Of a DNA stretch of 64,000 nucleotides, positions 1 through 7,911 are shown piece after piece; positions within the stretch are counted from its first letter, which is position 1; each line of letters opens with the position of its first letter. The DNA lies in assembly GCA_963728075.1 (NCBI GenBank), contig CAVSIP010000003.1, forward strand, positions 620,001 through 684,000. Direction: 5' to 3'. The notes under the pieces are model-generated. The model saw only the letters and a program-made list of their open reading frames with translations, ran no database searches and was not told the DNA's origin. The translations under genes were made by a program, and so were the position numbers. The stretch is from CAVSIP01 sp963728075 (GTDB taxonomy: Bacteria; Actinomycetota; Actinomycetes; JAFAQI01; DASSKL01).

Positions 1-1
1 C

Positions 2-139
2 TTCCCGCACATGGAAGGCCTCGAGTATCCGGCCCAGATCTTCGACGAGATCGGTCACATGTCCGAGGCCGACCAGCGTCGGATCGTCTACGAGAACGCC
101 GCCGAGCTCACAGGCGTGCGGAGCCTGGCCGCGGTCTGA
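2..139 (+). CDS. Amidohydrolase family 2 protein, C-terminal 45 residues only
   Basis: The frame starting at base 2 is open from the window edge and ends with TGA at 137-139. The visible tail (FPHMEGLEYP near its start, then QIFDEIGHMSEADQR and IVYENAAELTGV) resembles the C-terminus of TIM-barrel amidohydrolase-2 proteins, where a (D)FPH motif precedes a helix ending in N-A-A-x-L. The family contains metal-dependent hydrolases and decarboxylases. The metal-binding N-terminal part lies outside the window, so substrate and activity cannot be judged. It runs in the same direction as the P450 that follows about 100 bases later and may belong to the same catabolic block. Confidence 0.6.
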   Translation, partial: FPHMEGLEYPAQIFDEIGHMSEADQRRIVYENAAELTGVRSLAAV

Positions 140-242
140 GGCCGCACGTCGCCGAACCACTGCTGAACCGCGGCTCACCGGTCCCTGTACGCAACGACCG
201 ACGTCCGGCCGATTGACAGGTCATGCCCGGAGGAGGGTGTTG

Positions 243-1481
243 ATGACCATCACGGACCACCCGTCCCGCCTGACACCGAGCGGGCTCTTCACCGACGGCG
301 CGACGTTCCTCGATCTCGAGGGCTGGCATCGCGCTGTTGACGCTCTGCGCGACCAGGGTCCGTTCGTGCGCCTGGACGACGAGGTCTACGGCACGCTGTG
401 GGCGACCGTCGACCTCGAGGTGCTCCTCGCCGTGTCCCGTCAGGCTGAGGTCTTCGCGAACACATCGGAGCCGCTGCTCCCCCCCAAGGTAGGCGGCGGC
501 AACCTCGGCGAGGTCAGCACGCAGCTGAAGATGCTCATCAACCAGGACGGCCCAGACCACATCGCACACCGCAAGCTCATCGTCGACTGGTTCAAGAACT
601 CGACGCTGCGCGTCCTGAAACCGGCGGTCGACGAGCTGGTCGCCGAAGCGATGACCCGCCTGCGCGATCTCGGCGGTGAATGTGACTTCTCCACCGAGAT
701 AGCGCTTCCGCTGCCACTCCGCGTCATCATGTCGATGCTCGGGGTCCCCCGCGAGGACGAGCCGATCCTGCTGAAGCTGACCCAGGAGATGTTCAGTGCC
801 GAGGACGACGAGCTCGGCGAAGGTGACCCGTTCGCCGCGATGATGGAGGTCGCCTCCTACTTCGGTGAGCTGATGAAGGACCGGCAGGAGAACCCCACCG
901 ACGACCTGTCCTCGGCGATCGCCAACGGCACGATCCAGGGAACGTCGGTCGAGACGATGACGGCCATCGGCCTGTACGTCATCATCGCCACTGCCGGGCA
1001 CGACACGACGTCGTTCGCGATGGCGGGCGGTGTCGATGCCCTTTGCCGCTTCCCTGACGAGTTCACCAGGCTGCGCGACGAGCCGCAGCTTGTCGACAAC
1101 GCCGCCGACGAGGTCGTGCGCATGACATCCCCGGTCCGTCACTTCGTCCGGCACGCGCAGGCGGACGTCGAGGTGGCCGGTCGTTCGTTCGCTGAGGGGG
1201 ACCGCGTACTCCTGTCGTACCCAGGGGCCAACCGGGACCCGAAGGTCTTCGACGACCCGCACCGGCTCGACGTCGGCCGCCCCAATGCCGGCCGGCAGGT
1301 GGGCTGGGGCCACGGCCCGCACTTCTGCCTCGGCTCTCGCCTGGCGCACATGGAGATCGCCGCTGTCCTCGACGGCCTGCGCAGAGAGTTCACCTCGATC
1401 GAGGCGACAGCCCCGTCAGAGTGGACCAAGTCGTACTTCGTCGGTGGCGCCAAGCACGTGCCGATCCGCTGTACGAGCTGA
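243..1481 (+). CDS. Cytochrome P450 (first of two paralogues)
   Basis: 412 residues from ATG 243. This start is chosen over the in-frame TTG 213 because GGAGGAGG (229-236) lies six bases upstream. It is a soluble bacterial class I P450: I-helix AGHDTTS at about 251-257, ExxR (EVVR) at 290-293 and the haem loop GWGHGPHFCLG with Cys362 as thiolate ligand. It would hydroxylate a hydrophobic substrate with electrons from a ferredoxin/reductase pair, neither of which is in the window. It is strikingly similar to the P450 at 3325 (for example LPLRVIMSMLG in both), so the two arose by duplication. An acyl-CoA ligase and acyl-CoA dehydrogenase nearby suggest oxidation of a steroid-, terpene- or alkyl-type substrate; this is inference. 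Confidence 0.93.
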   Translation: MTITDHPSRLTPSGLFTDGATFLDLEGWHRAVDALRDQGPFVRLDDEVYGTLWATVDLEVLLAVSRQAEVFANTSEPLLPPKVGGGNLGEVSTQLKMLINQDGPDHIAHRKLIVDWFKNSTLRVLKPAVDELVAEAMTRLRDLGGECDFSTEIALPLPLRVIMSMLGVPREDEPILLKLTQEMFSAEDDELGEGDPFAAMMEVASYFGELMKDRQENPTDDLSSAIANGTIQGTSVETMTAIGLYVIIATAGHDTTSFAMAGGVDALCRFPDEFTRLRDEPQLVDNAADEVVRMTSPVRHFVRHAQADVEVAGRSFAEGDRVLLSYPGANRDPKVFDDPHRLDVGRPNAGRQVGWGHGPHFCLGSRLAHMEIAAVLDGLRREFTSIEATAPSEWTKSYFVGGAKHVPIRCTS

Positions 1482-1520
1482 CCCGAGCGTGGGTGTGGTC
1501 GACGGGTCCGGGGTGAACCG

Positions 1521-1976
1521 ATGAGCGTGCGCATGAGCGACGAGGAGGCCTGGACGTTCCTCGAGGCGGGACATACCGCCATCCTCACGACCCTTCGACG
1601 AGACGGATGGCCGGTCTCACTGCCGCTCTGGTACGTCGTCGACGAGCGAGTCGTCTATGTGACCACCCCAGCCAGCAGTCAGAAGGTCGCCCGCATCCGC
1701 AACGACGACCGCGCATGCCTGCTGGTCGAGCGGGGCGACGAGTGGGCCGAGCTGGCAGCCGTCCAGTTCGCCATGCGAGCAACAGTTCTCGTCCCCGGTC
1801 CGGAGGCTGACCGGGCCAGCGGGCGTTTCGCCGCCAAGTACGAGGCGTTCCGTCCCCCCCGGGGCCGGGCCCCGGATGTGACCAAGAGGCGCTACAGCAG
1901 TCGAGTGGTCATCCGGCTCGATCCAGCCGGTCCTCCGATCAGCTGGGACAACGCTCGCATCCGGTTGAAGGGCTGA
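1521..1976 (+). CDS. Pyridoxamine 5'-phosphate oxidase-fold (PPOX / F420-type) protein
   Basis: 151 residues. The N-terminal part (TAILTTLRRDGWPVSLPLWYV, then VYVTTPASSQKVARIRND) is the split-barrel flavin/F420-binding pattern of PPOX-class proteins: a T-x-R-x-D-G-x-P strand turn followed by a K-x-x-x-I-R-x-D segment that contacts cofactor phosphate. Members bind FMN, F420 or haem and reduce or oxidise small molecules; sequence alone does not settle which here. ATG 1521 is used; ATG 1533 is an alternative. It starts 39 bases after the first P450 and may be co-transcribed with it, possibly acting on the same pathway. Confidence 0.8.
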   Translation: MSVRMSDEEAWTFLEAGHTAILTTLRRDGWPVSLPLWYVVDERVVYVTTPASSQKVARIRNDDRACLLVERGDEWAELAAVQFAMRATVLVPGPEADRASGRFAAKYEAFRPPRGRAPDVTKRRYSSRVVIRLDPAGPPISWDNARIRLKG

Positions 1977-2016
1977 CCGGGCAGAGGCCTGCCGACGGAT
2001 AGCGGAGGAACGCTGC

Positions 2017-3234
2017 GTGGGTATCTTCTCGATCTTCGCCGTCCTGTCCATCGTGGGTGCGGCCATCGGCTATGTGACCAAGTGGACGTCGGTGCAGCTC
2101 ATCTTCCATCCATCCACCTACGTGGGCATCGGGCCGCTTGGCTGGCAGGGGGTGGTCCAGCGCGGGTCGCCGAAGTTCGCGCGGGGTATCGCCGAGACGT
2201 TGCGGTCTGTCGCGCCGCTCGACCGGATGCTCGCCCGGATCGATTCCTCCGAGCTCGCTCGCATAGCCACCGAGGAGCTCGGCGCGCACATCGACGACAT
2301 CGCACCTGAGATCGTCGAGCATCTCTCGCCCGGAGCATGGGATCAGGCACCGGTGCATGTTCAGGACCTGCTCCGCTCCGGGCTGCGCCAGCAGACCACC
2401 GAAGCCATCGCAGAGATCGTCGACGAGACGCGCACGCTGCTGCCCGGGCTGGTGGACGTCGACGGCCTGGCGCTCGACCTCCTGTCCGGCGAGAACGCTG
2501 ACCGCCTGGCCCGACTCGTACGGCTGACCGGCAACCGGGAGCTGCGAGCCGTGGTGCGCTACGGCGCGGTCGTCGGCTTCTTCGTCGGACTGCTGGAGGC
2601 GGTCGCCTACCTCGGCTTCGACCGGTGGTGGTTGCTCCCCGCCATCGGGGCCCTCGACGGGCTGGTCAACAACTGGATGGGCATCCAGATGATCTTCCGA
2701 CCGCTGGAGGCCAGGCGATACCTGGGCCTGTTCCGTTACCAGGGTCTCTTTCCCGCGCGCCAGGACCAGATCGCCCACGACTACGCACACATGATGGGAG
2801 CCGAGGTGCTGACCCCGATGTCGATCGTCACCAGACTGCGCGAAGACGATCTGCTGGAGCCAGTGCTCGAGGTCGGCTACGACATCGTCGACCGTCGGCT
2901 CGACGCCCAGCTCACCGTGCTCGCCCCCGTGCTCGGTGTCGACCCCGTCCCCGAACTGCGACAGACGGTCGTGAAGGCAACAGTCGCTGCGGCGACCACC
3001 CGCGGCATCTCGGTCAACGACATGCCGCGCGTTCTCGCCTACCTCGACGAGCGCATGCGGGTGGCCGACACGATCGAGAATGGGCTCGCGAGCATGAGCA
3101 AACGTGACTTCGAGGGAATCCTGAGAGGGATCTTCGAAGAGGACGAGCCCGTCCTGATCGGCATCGGGGGCGTGATCGGCGTGCTGATCGGATGCCTGCA
3201 GGCGGCCCTCGTCGTCGGCCTGCACCTGGGATAA
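2017..3234 (+). CDS. DUF445 family membrane protein
   Basis: 405 residues from GTG 2017, with AGCGGAGGA (about 2000-2008) as ribosome binding site. The N-terminus is a membrane helix followed by GYVTKWTSVQLIFHP. The pattern recurs in the middle (ALDGLVNNWMGIQMIFRP) after a second hydrophobic stretch, and a third hydrophobic helix ends the protein (PVLIGIGGVIGVLIGCLQAA). This repeated N/T-K/N-W-x-x-x-Q-x-I-F-x-P motif is characteristic of DUF445 proteins, which have no firmly assigned biochemical role. The central part is helical and soluble. It lies between two P450 operons in the same direction. Function unknown. Confidence 0.75.
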   Translation: MGIFSIFAVLSIVGAAIGYVTKWTSVQLIFHPSTYVGIGPLGWQGVVQRGSPKFARGIAETLRSVAPLDRMLARIDSSELARIATEELGAHIDDIAPEIVEHLSPGAWDQAPVHVQDLLRSGLRQQTTEAIAEIVDETRTLLPGLVDVDGLALDLLSGENADRLARLVRLTGNRELRAVVRYGAVVGFFVGLLEAVAYLGFDRWWLLPAIGALDGLVNNWMGIQMIFRPLEARRYLGLFRYQGLFPARQDQIAHDYAHMMGAEVLTPMSIVTRLREDDLLEPVLEVGYDIVDRRLDAQLTVLAPVLGVDPVPELRQTVVKATVAAATTRGISVNDMPRVLAYLDERMRVADTIENGLASMSKRDFEGILRGIFEEDEPVLIGIGGVIGVLIGCLQAALVVGLHLG

Positions 3235-3253
3235 GCCGCAGAGGAGCCGGTGC

Positions 3254-3270
3254 CATAACTGGACAACCGT
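3254..3270. promoter_or_regulatory. Candidate operator upstream of second P450 (shared motif, copy 1)
   Basis: CATAACTGGACAACCGT occurs 55 bases before the P450 start. It matches 15 of 17 bases of CATAACTGTACAATCGT at 16158-16174 upstream of the acyl-CoA dehydrogenase. The local AT-rich stretch ACTATTCTTACC follows directly and could hold a -10 element. The better copy is an inverted repeat, which suggests a dimeric regulator. The nearby tandem GntR protein is the obvious candidate, but this is inference. Confidence 0.45.
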
Positions 3271-3324
3271 ACTATTCTTACCTACGCTTGTCTTGGTCGT
3301 CGAGATCCTCCCGAAAGGTCCGCC

Positions 3325-4593
3325 ATGACTGAAACTGCGACCAGGCTCCTGCCGGAGCGCAGCACGCTGGAGCGGCTCTTCATGGACCCGCACTACTTCA
3401 TGGACATGGACCGGTGGCACCGCACGGCTGCCGAGGCTCGCCGCGAGGGAGCGTTCCACAGAGTCGACGATCCCGCGGTGGGAGAGTTCTGGGCGTGCAT
3501 GCGCTGGGCGCCTCTGGTCGAGGTGTCCCGGAACGACGAGGTGTTTCACAACACCGAGCAGGCAGCGTTCGTCGGCAGCTACCAGGCGATGCAGGAGGCC
3601 ATCCCTGGTGGGCTCAAGACGCTGCTCAGCATGGACGGGACCGAGCACACGAAGTACCGCCAGGTCGTCGTGGACTGGTTCAAACCCGCCGCCCTCCGTC
3701 GTCTCCAGTCCGCAGTGGACGCGCTGGTCGAGGCATCGATCGCTCGCCTCAGGGAGCTCGGCGGGGAATGCGACTTCGCCACTGAGGTCGCCATCCCACT
3801 TCCCTTGCGGGTCATCATGTCCATGCTCGGGATCCCGCAGGCGGACTACCCGCTCATGCTGAAGCTCACCCAACAGATGTTCAGCGCCGACGACCCCGAG
3901 CTCGGCAAGGGAGACGGCTTTGCAGCGATGGCGGAGATGGCGGGCTACTTCGCCGAGCTGATCACCGGTCGCAAGGCGCGCCCCACCGACGACCTCGCCT
4001 CTGCCATCGCGAACGCGACCCTCGACGGGGAACCGCTGCAGACGGTGGCCACCATGGGCTTGTACGTTGTTCTGGCGTCAGCGGGGCACGACACGACCTC
4101 CTTCGCCATGTCCGGCGGAGTCGAAGCGCTCACGCGCTTCCCGGACCAGCTGGAACGGCTACGGCAGGACCCCGGGCTTGCCGACAACGCGGCCCACGAA
4201 ATCGTGCGTTACACGTCTCCGGTCCGGCATTTCCTGCGTCACCCGCAGGCAGAGGTCGAGATAGCAGGCCATCGATTCCACAAGGGCGAGCGCATCCTGC
4301 TGTGCTATCCCAGCGCCAACCGTGACGAGTCCGTCTTCCCGGAGCCCGACCGTCTCGACGTCGGCCGTGCCAACGCGAACCGTCACGTCGCATGGGGACA
4401 CGGCGCGCACTACTGCCTGGGCGCACGCTTGGCCCACATGGAGATCGCCGCGCTGCTGCGCGGACTGTGCCGGGAGACGACATCCGTGGAGGCGATCGGC
4501 CCTGCCACGTGGACGTCAGCCCACTTCGTCAGCGGTGTGAAACGCCTGCCGGTGACCTGCCAGTTCCGACAAGGAAGTCGGCGCCAGCCGTAA
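3325..4593 (+). CDS. Cytochrome P450 (second paralogue)
   Basis: 422 residues. Motifs: I-helix AGHDTTS at about 253-259, ExxR (EIVR) at 292-295, and haem loop AWGHGAHYCLG with Cys364 as axial ligand. It parallels the first P450 along its length, with the same spacing of motifs and near-identical segments around the F/G-helix region (PTDDL, LKLTQ, LPLRVIMSMLG), but it has its own promoter region with the motif at 3254. An acyl-CoA ligase begins 46 bases downstream, so the two are probably one operon: hydroxylation or oxidation of a side chain plus CoA activation. No dedicated ferredoxin is encoded next to it. The substrate is unknown; the paralogue pair may act at successive positions or on different stereoisomers. 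Confidence 0.93.
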   Translation: MTETATRLLPERSTLERLFMDPHYFMDMDRWHRTAAEARREGAFHRVDDPAVGEFWACMRWAPLVEVSRNDEVFHNTEQAAFVGSYQAMQEAIPGGLKTLLSMDGTEHTKYRQVVVDWFKPAALRRLQSAVDALVEASIARLRELGGECDFATEVAIPLPLRVIMSMLGIPQADYPLMLKLTQQMFSADDPELGKGDGFAAMAEMAGYFAELITGRKARPTDDLASAIANATLDGEPLQTVATMGLYVVLASAGHDTTSFAMSGGVEALTRFPDQLERLRQDPGLADNAAHEIVRYTSPVRHFLRHPQAEVEIAGHRFHKGERILLCYPSANRDESVFPEPDRLDVGRANANRHVAWGHGAHYCLGARLAHMEIAALLRGLCRETTSVEAIGPATWTSAHFVSGVKRLPVTCQFRQGSRRQP

Positions 4594-4639
4594 CCCTGAG
4601 CTGTATGACTCGCCCTTTCCCAGGCAGCAGGAGACACCG

Positions 4640-6187
4640 ATGTACCCAGGTACCCACGCTGAGGCCACTCCCGACAAGCCGGCTCTGATCATGGCCGGCT
4701 CGGGGGAGACGGTCACCTTCCGTCAGCTCGATGAGCGATCGAACCGCTTGGCGCAACTCTGGTACGCCTCGGGTCTGCGACCTGGGGATCACGTAGCTGT
4801 GTTCATGGAGAACCATCCTCGATACCTCGAGGTGGTCTGGGCAGGCCTGCGATCGGGACTGTACGTGACGACCGTCAACTCCTACCTCAGCGCCGAGGAG
4901 GCCGGCTACATCCTCGACGACTGCGGGGCGCGCTCGGTCGTGGTGACACCAGCACGCGCACAGGTAGCCAGAGAGGCGTTGCAGCACGCTCCAAGGGTCG
5001 AGATGGCGCTAGCCGTCGACGGCGGAGCCGAAGGTCTCGCGAGCTACGAGGAAGCCACAGCCGGACAACCGTCGACCCCGCTCCCCGACGAGTCCGCGGG
5101 CGAGCTCATGCTCTACAGCTCAGGAACCACAGGACGTCCCAAAGGCATCAAGCGCGCGCTGAGCGGCCGGCCGATCGCCGACGGCCACTCGATGGCGCTC
5201 GTCCTGGCCACGGTGTTCGGGTTCACCTCGGAGGGCGTGTACCTGTCGCCTGCGCCTCTGTACCACTCGGCTCCGGTGGGTTTCAGCATCGGCGTGCAGT
5301 CTCTCGGCGGAACCGTTGTCGTCATGGAGAAGTTCGCCCCCAGAGCCGCTCTGGGTGCGATCGAGAAGCATCGGGTCACCTTCAGCCAGTGGGTGCCGAC
5401 GATGTTCGCCCGGATGCTCAAGCTGCCCCACACCGAGCGAGAGACGTACGACGTCTCCACCATGGAGGTCGCGATCCACGCCTCCGCACCATGCCCGGTG
5501 TCGGTCAAGCAGGCGATGATGGACTGGTGGGGTCCGGTGCTCTGGGAGTACTACGCAGGAACCGAGTCAAACGGCCTGTGCATCGTCCGGCCCGAAGAAT
5601 GGCTCGAGCACCCGGGCACGGTGGGCCGGCCGCTCCTCGGTGAGGTTCACATCCTCGACGAAGCCGGTGCCGAGCTCCCTCACGGCGGGGTGGGAACGGT
5701 CTACTTCGGCGGCGGGGGCAGATATGAGTACCACAACGACCCAGAGAAGACGAAGAGCGCCCAGGACCCGGCCGGTCGAGGTTGGACGACTCTGGGCGAC
5801 GTCGGCTACGTCGACGAAGACGGCTGGCTCTACCTGACCGACCGGAAAGCATTCATGATCATCTCTGGCGGGGTCAACATCTACCCGCAGGAGACCGAGA
5901 ACGTGCTGGCCATGCACCCCAAGGTGGCCGACGTGGCCGTCGTGGGGGTTCCTCACGAGGAGATGGGTGAGGAGGTCAAGGCCGTCGTCCAGCCGGTCGA
6001 CTGGGCCGATGCCGGGAGCCAACTCGAACGTGAGCTCCTTACCTACTGCCGCGCTCGTCTTGCCCACTACAAGTGCCCGCGGACTGTGGACTTTGAAGCC
6101 GAGCTGCCCCGACTTCCCACCGGCAAGCTGTACAAGCACAAGGTCCGGGAGCGGTACTGGCGGGACCGCGAGAGCCGAATCGTCTGA
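4640..6187 (+). CDS. AMP-forming acyl-CoA synthetase (FadD-like)
   Basis: 515 residues of the ANL adenylating-enzyme superfamily. The AMP/phosphate loop YSSGTTGRPKG is at 159-169 and the acyl-adenylate region includes EYYAGTESNG. The hinge motif GDVGYVDEDGWLYLTDR starts near 386, and the C-terminal catalytic lysine is in PTGKLYKHK (Lys496). It would activate a carboxylic acid to acyl-CoA via acyl-AMP in the cytoplasm. A short AGCAGGAG-type site precedes ATG 4640. It sits directly after the second P450 and upstream of the importer operon, so it probably activates the imported or oxidised substrate. Chain length or ring specificity cannot be read from the sequence. Confidence 0.9.
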   Translation: MYPGTHAEATPDKPALIMAGSGETVTFRQLDERSNRLAQLWYASGLRPGDHVAVFMENHPRYLEVVWAGLRSGLYVTTVNSYLSAEEAGYILDDCGARSVVVTPARAQVAREALQHAPRVEMALAVDGGAEGLASYEEATAGQPSTPLPDESAGELMLYSSGTTGRPKGIKRALSGRPIADGHSMALVLATVFGFTSEGVYLSPAPLYHSAPVGFSIGVQSLGGTVVVMEKFAPRAALGAIEKHRVTFSQWVPTMFARMLKLPHTERETYDVSTMEVAIHASAPCPVSVKQAMMDWWGPVLWEYYAGTESNGLCIVRPEEWLEHPGTVGRPLLGEVHILDEAGAELPHGGVGTVYFGGGGRYEYHNDPEKTKSAQDPAGRGWTTLGDVGYVDEDGWLYLTDRKAFMIISGGVNIYPQETENVLAMHPKVADVAVVGVPHEEMGEEVKAVVQPVDWADAGSQLERELLTYCRARLAHYKCPRTVDFEAELPRLPTGKLYKHKVRERYWRDRESRIV

Positions 6188-6288
6188 GCCTCACGGCGAT
6201 GTCCGCTGCCAACTGCCGTTCCAGGGCTCAGGTGCCGAGCACGGCCGTGCTGGCGCCGGCTCGACCTCGCTGTGGAGCCAGACAACCG

Positions 6289-6331
6289 TTGACCCCAATC
6301 GGGCCAAGGTATAACAATTCCCGCAATTCTT
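6289..6331 (+). promoter_or_regulatory. Candidate promoter and inverted repeat before tandem GntR gene
   Basis: TTGACC (6289-6294) and TAACAA (6312-6317) are spaced 17 bases apart, a plausible sigma-A promoter; TATAAC at 6310 is an alternative -10. Overlapping it is the imperfect inverted repeat AACAATT-CCCGC-AATTCTT (6313-6331, one mismatch), well placed for autorepression. The nine bases GACAACCGT at 6281-6289 also occur in the P450 operator at 3262-3270. Confidence 0.4.
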
Positions 6332-6357
6332 ACGATCATTTGGGGCGGTGGCGGCCG

Positions 6358-7911
6358 GTGAGACTGGATTCGGTCCCGATCGCGCCCGCGTTGGCCAGCC
6401 GCTCGGACAGTGCGCGGGGTACCGCGTCAGGCGTCAGCAAGGCTCAGGGGCTCGCTCAGGAGATCCGGACAGCGATCATCGAGGGGGGCCTGCAGCCGGG
6501 GGACGCGTTCCAGCGCGAGGCGGACCTGGTGACCCAGAGCGGCCTGTCACGTGCGACGGTCCGGGAGGCGATCCGGATACTCGACGCGGAAGGCTTGGTC
6601 GAGGTGCGCACCGGCCGTGGAGGGGGGCTTTTCGTCGGCGACCCCGGTAGCCGTGGCGTCGGCGATGCGTTGGCGCTGACCTTGATCTTCGGCTCTGTGA
6701 CCGCGGGGACCCTCGTGGAGTTCCGCCGTCTGGTCGAACCGGAGGTCGCCGCTCTGGCGGCTGAGCGGGCGACGGCGCCACAGCTTCGGATGATGCATTC
6801 CACCCTCGTGGCTCCCGACTGGGAGGAGGAGCTCGACTTCCACCTCCACGTCGCCGATGCGAGCGGAAACGAGCTGCTGCGCCTGCTGCTGCGTTCCGTT
6901 CACACCGGAATGGTCCGCCAAGCCCGTGCACGACTGGGATCGGCACTCCACCCGAACCTCGACCGGCTTCGCGACGGGTTGCGAGGTATCTACGGAGCGA
7001 TCGAAGACGGAGACCGCCTACGAGCCGCCCGGTGCATGAGGGCGCACATCGAGGGAATCGAAGACTCCCTCCGTCGCCTCAACCTGCTCGAGGGTCGGGT
7101 CGTCTTCGGAGGTAGGAGCCCCACGCCGACGGCAGTGAGCGGCTCGCCTGTGACGGATCCGACCAAGGCGGCCGCCTTGGCGGATGAGATCCGCCTCATG
7201 ATCGTCGAGGAGGGACTGCTACCCGGAGATCCACTTCCTTCGGAGCGCGAGTGGTTGGGCCGGTCGGGGTTGGCTCGGGCAACCGTGCGTGAGGCCATCC
7301 GAATCCTTTCGGCCGAGGGGCTGGTCTGTTCCCGTCGAGGGCGGACCGGCGGCCTGGTCGTCGGGCAGCCGGACCCCAACCGCATCGCGCGCCTGCTCGC
7401 CTCGCACCTGACCATGCACTCCGTGACTGCTGGCGCGCTCGTCGAGTTTCGCCAGGTCTTGGAGCCGATCGCCGCTGCGCTGGCGGCCGAGCGAGCCGGT
7501 GAGGAGCAGCTGGACGCGCTGCGCGAGGCGGCACAGACGCTCTCGCCGCACGCGGATCTGGACTTCCACCTACGCCTCGCGGATGCCGCGGGCAACGAAG
7601 TGCTCCTTCAGCTGTTGCGCGCGGTTCGCATCGCGTCTCGGCCGGAGGTGCTGCAGCACCGGTTCGGCATGACTCGAAGGGACATGGAGACCGTGGCTCG
7701 CAGTCATCGCAACATCTACCAGGCTGTCGCGGCTCATGACAGCGGCGACGCCCGGACCTTGATGCAACGGCATCTCGACAGACTCGGCGACGTCCTGCGG
7801 TGGTCGGGGCGTGCTACGGAGACTCTCGCAGTCCAGACAGCCATCGACGTGCCCGTTCCGCCTCAGTCCGGAGATGCCGGCGCAGCGCGAACCATCGGGA
7901 GCCGGGCGTGA
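6358..7911 (+). CDS. Tandem GntR-FCD / GntR-FCD transcriptional regulator
   Basis: The frame is open from ATG 6199, but GTG 6358 (517 residues) is the likely start because homology begins near residue 27 and a promoter lies at 6289-6317. The protein is two complete FadR-type units in one chain. Winged helix 1 is at about 30-95 (SRATVREAIRILDAEGLVEV) with ligand domain 1 to about 250 (ELDFHLHVADASGNELL). Winged helix 2 is at about 268-335 (ARATVREAIRILSAEGLV) with ligand domain 2 to about 500 (DLDFHLRLADAAGNEVLL). Ordinary FadR-type GntR proteins are about 230 residues and dimerise, so this resembles a covalent dimer. Its stop overlaps the next start (GTGA). It probably senses an acid or acyl-CoA and controls the importer/catabolic genes; ligand unknown. 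Confidence 0.88.
   Translation: MRLDSVPIAPALASRSDSARGTASGVSKAQGLAQEIRTAIIEGGLQPGDAFQREADLVTQSGLSRATVREAIRILDAEGLVEVRTGRGGGLFVGDPGSRGVGDALALTLIFGSVTAGTLVEFRRLVEPEVAALAAERATAPQLRMMHSTLVAPDWEEELDFHLHVADASGNELLRLLLRSVHTGMVRQARARLGSALHPNLDRLRDGLRGIYGAIEDGDRLRAARCMRAHIEGIEDSLRRLNLLEGRVVFGGRSPTPTAVSGSPVTDPTKAAALADEIRLMIVEEGLLPGDPLPSEREWLGRSGLARATVREAIRILSAEGLVCSRRGRTGGLVVGQPDPNRIARLLASHLTMHSVTAGALVEFRQVLEPIAAALAAERAGEEQLDALREAAQTLSPHADLDFHLRLADAAGNEVLLQLLRAVRIASRPEVLQHRFGMTRRDMETVARSHRNIYQAVAAHDSGDARTLMQRHLDRLGDVLRWSGRATETLAVQTAIDVPVPPQSGDAGAARTIGSRA

Noticed and set aside
1939..3873. 644-codon minus-strand frame
   Set aside because: Spans parts of three plus-strand genes (PPOX end, DUF445, P450) and shows no protein family pattern.
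6199..6357. N-terminal extension of the tandem GntR protein from ATG 6199
   Set aside because: The extension has no similarity to the family, crosses a candidate promoter, and GTG 6358 fits better.
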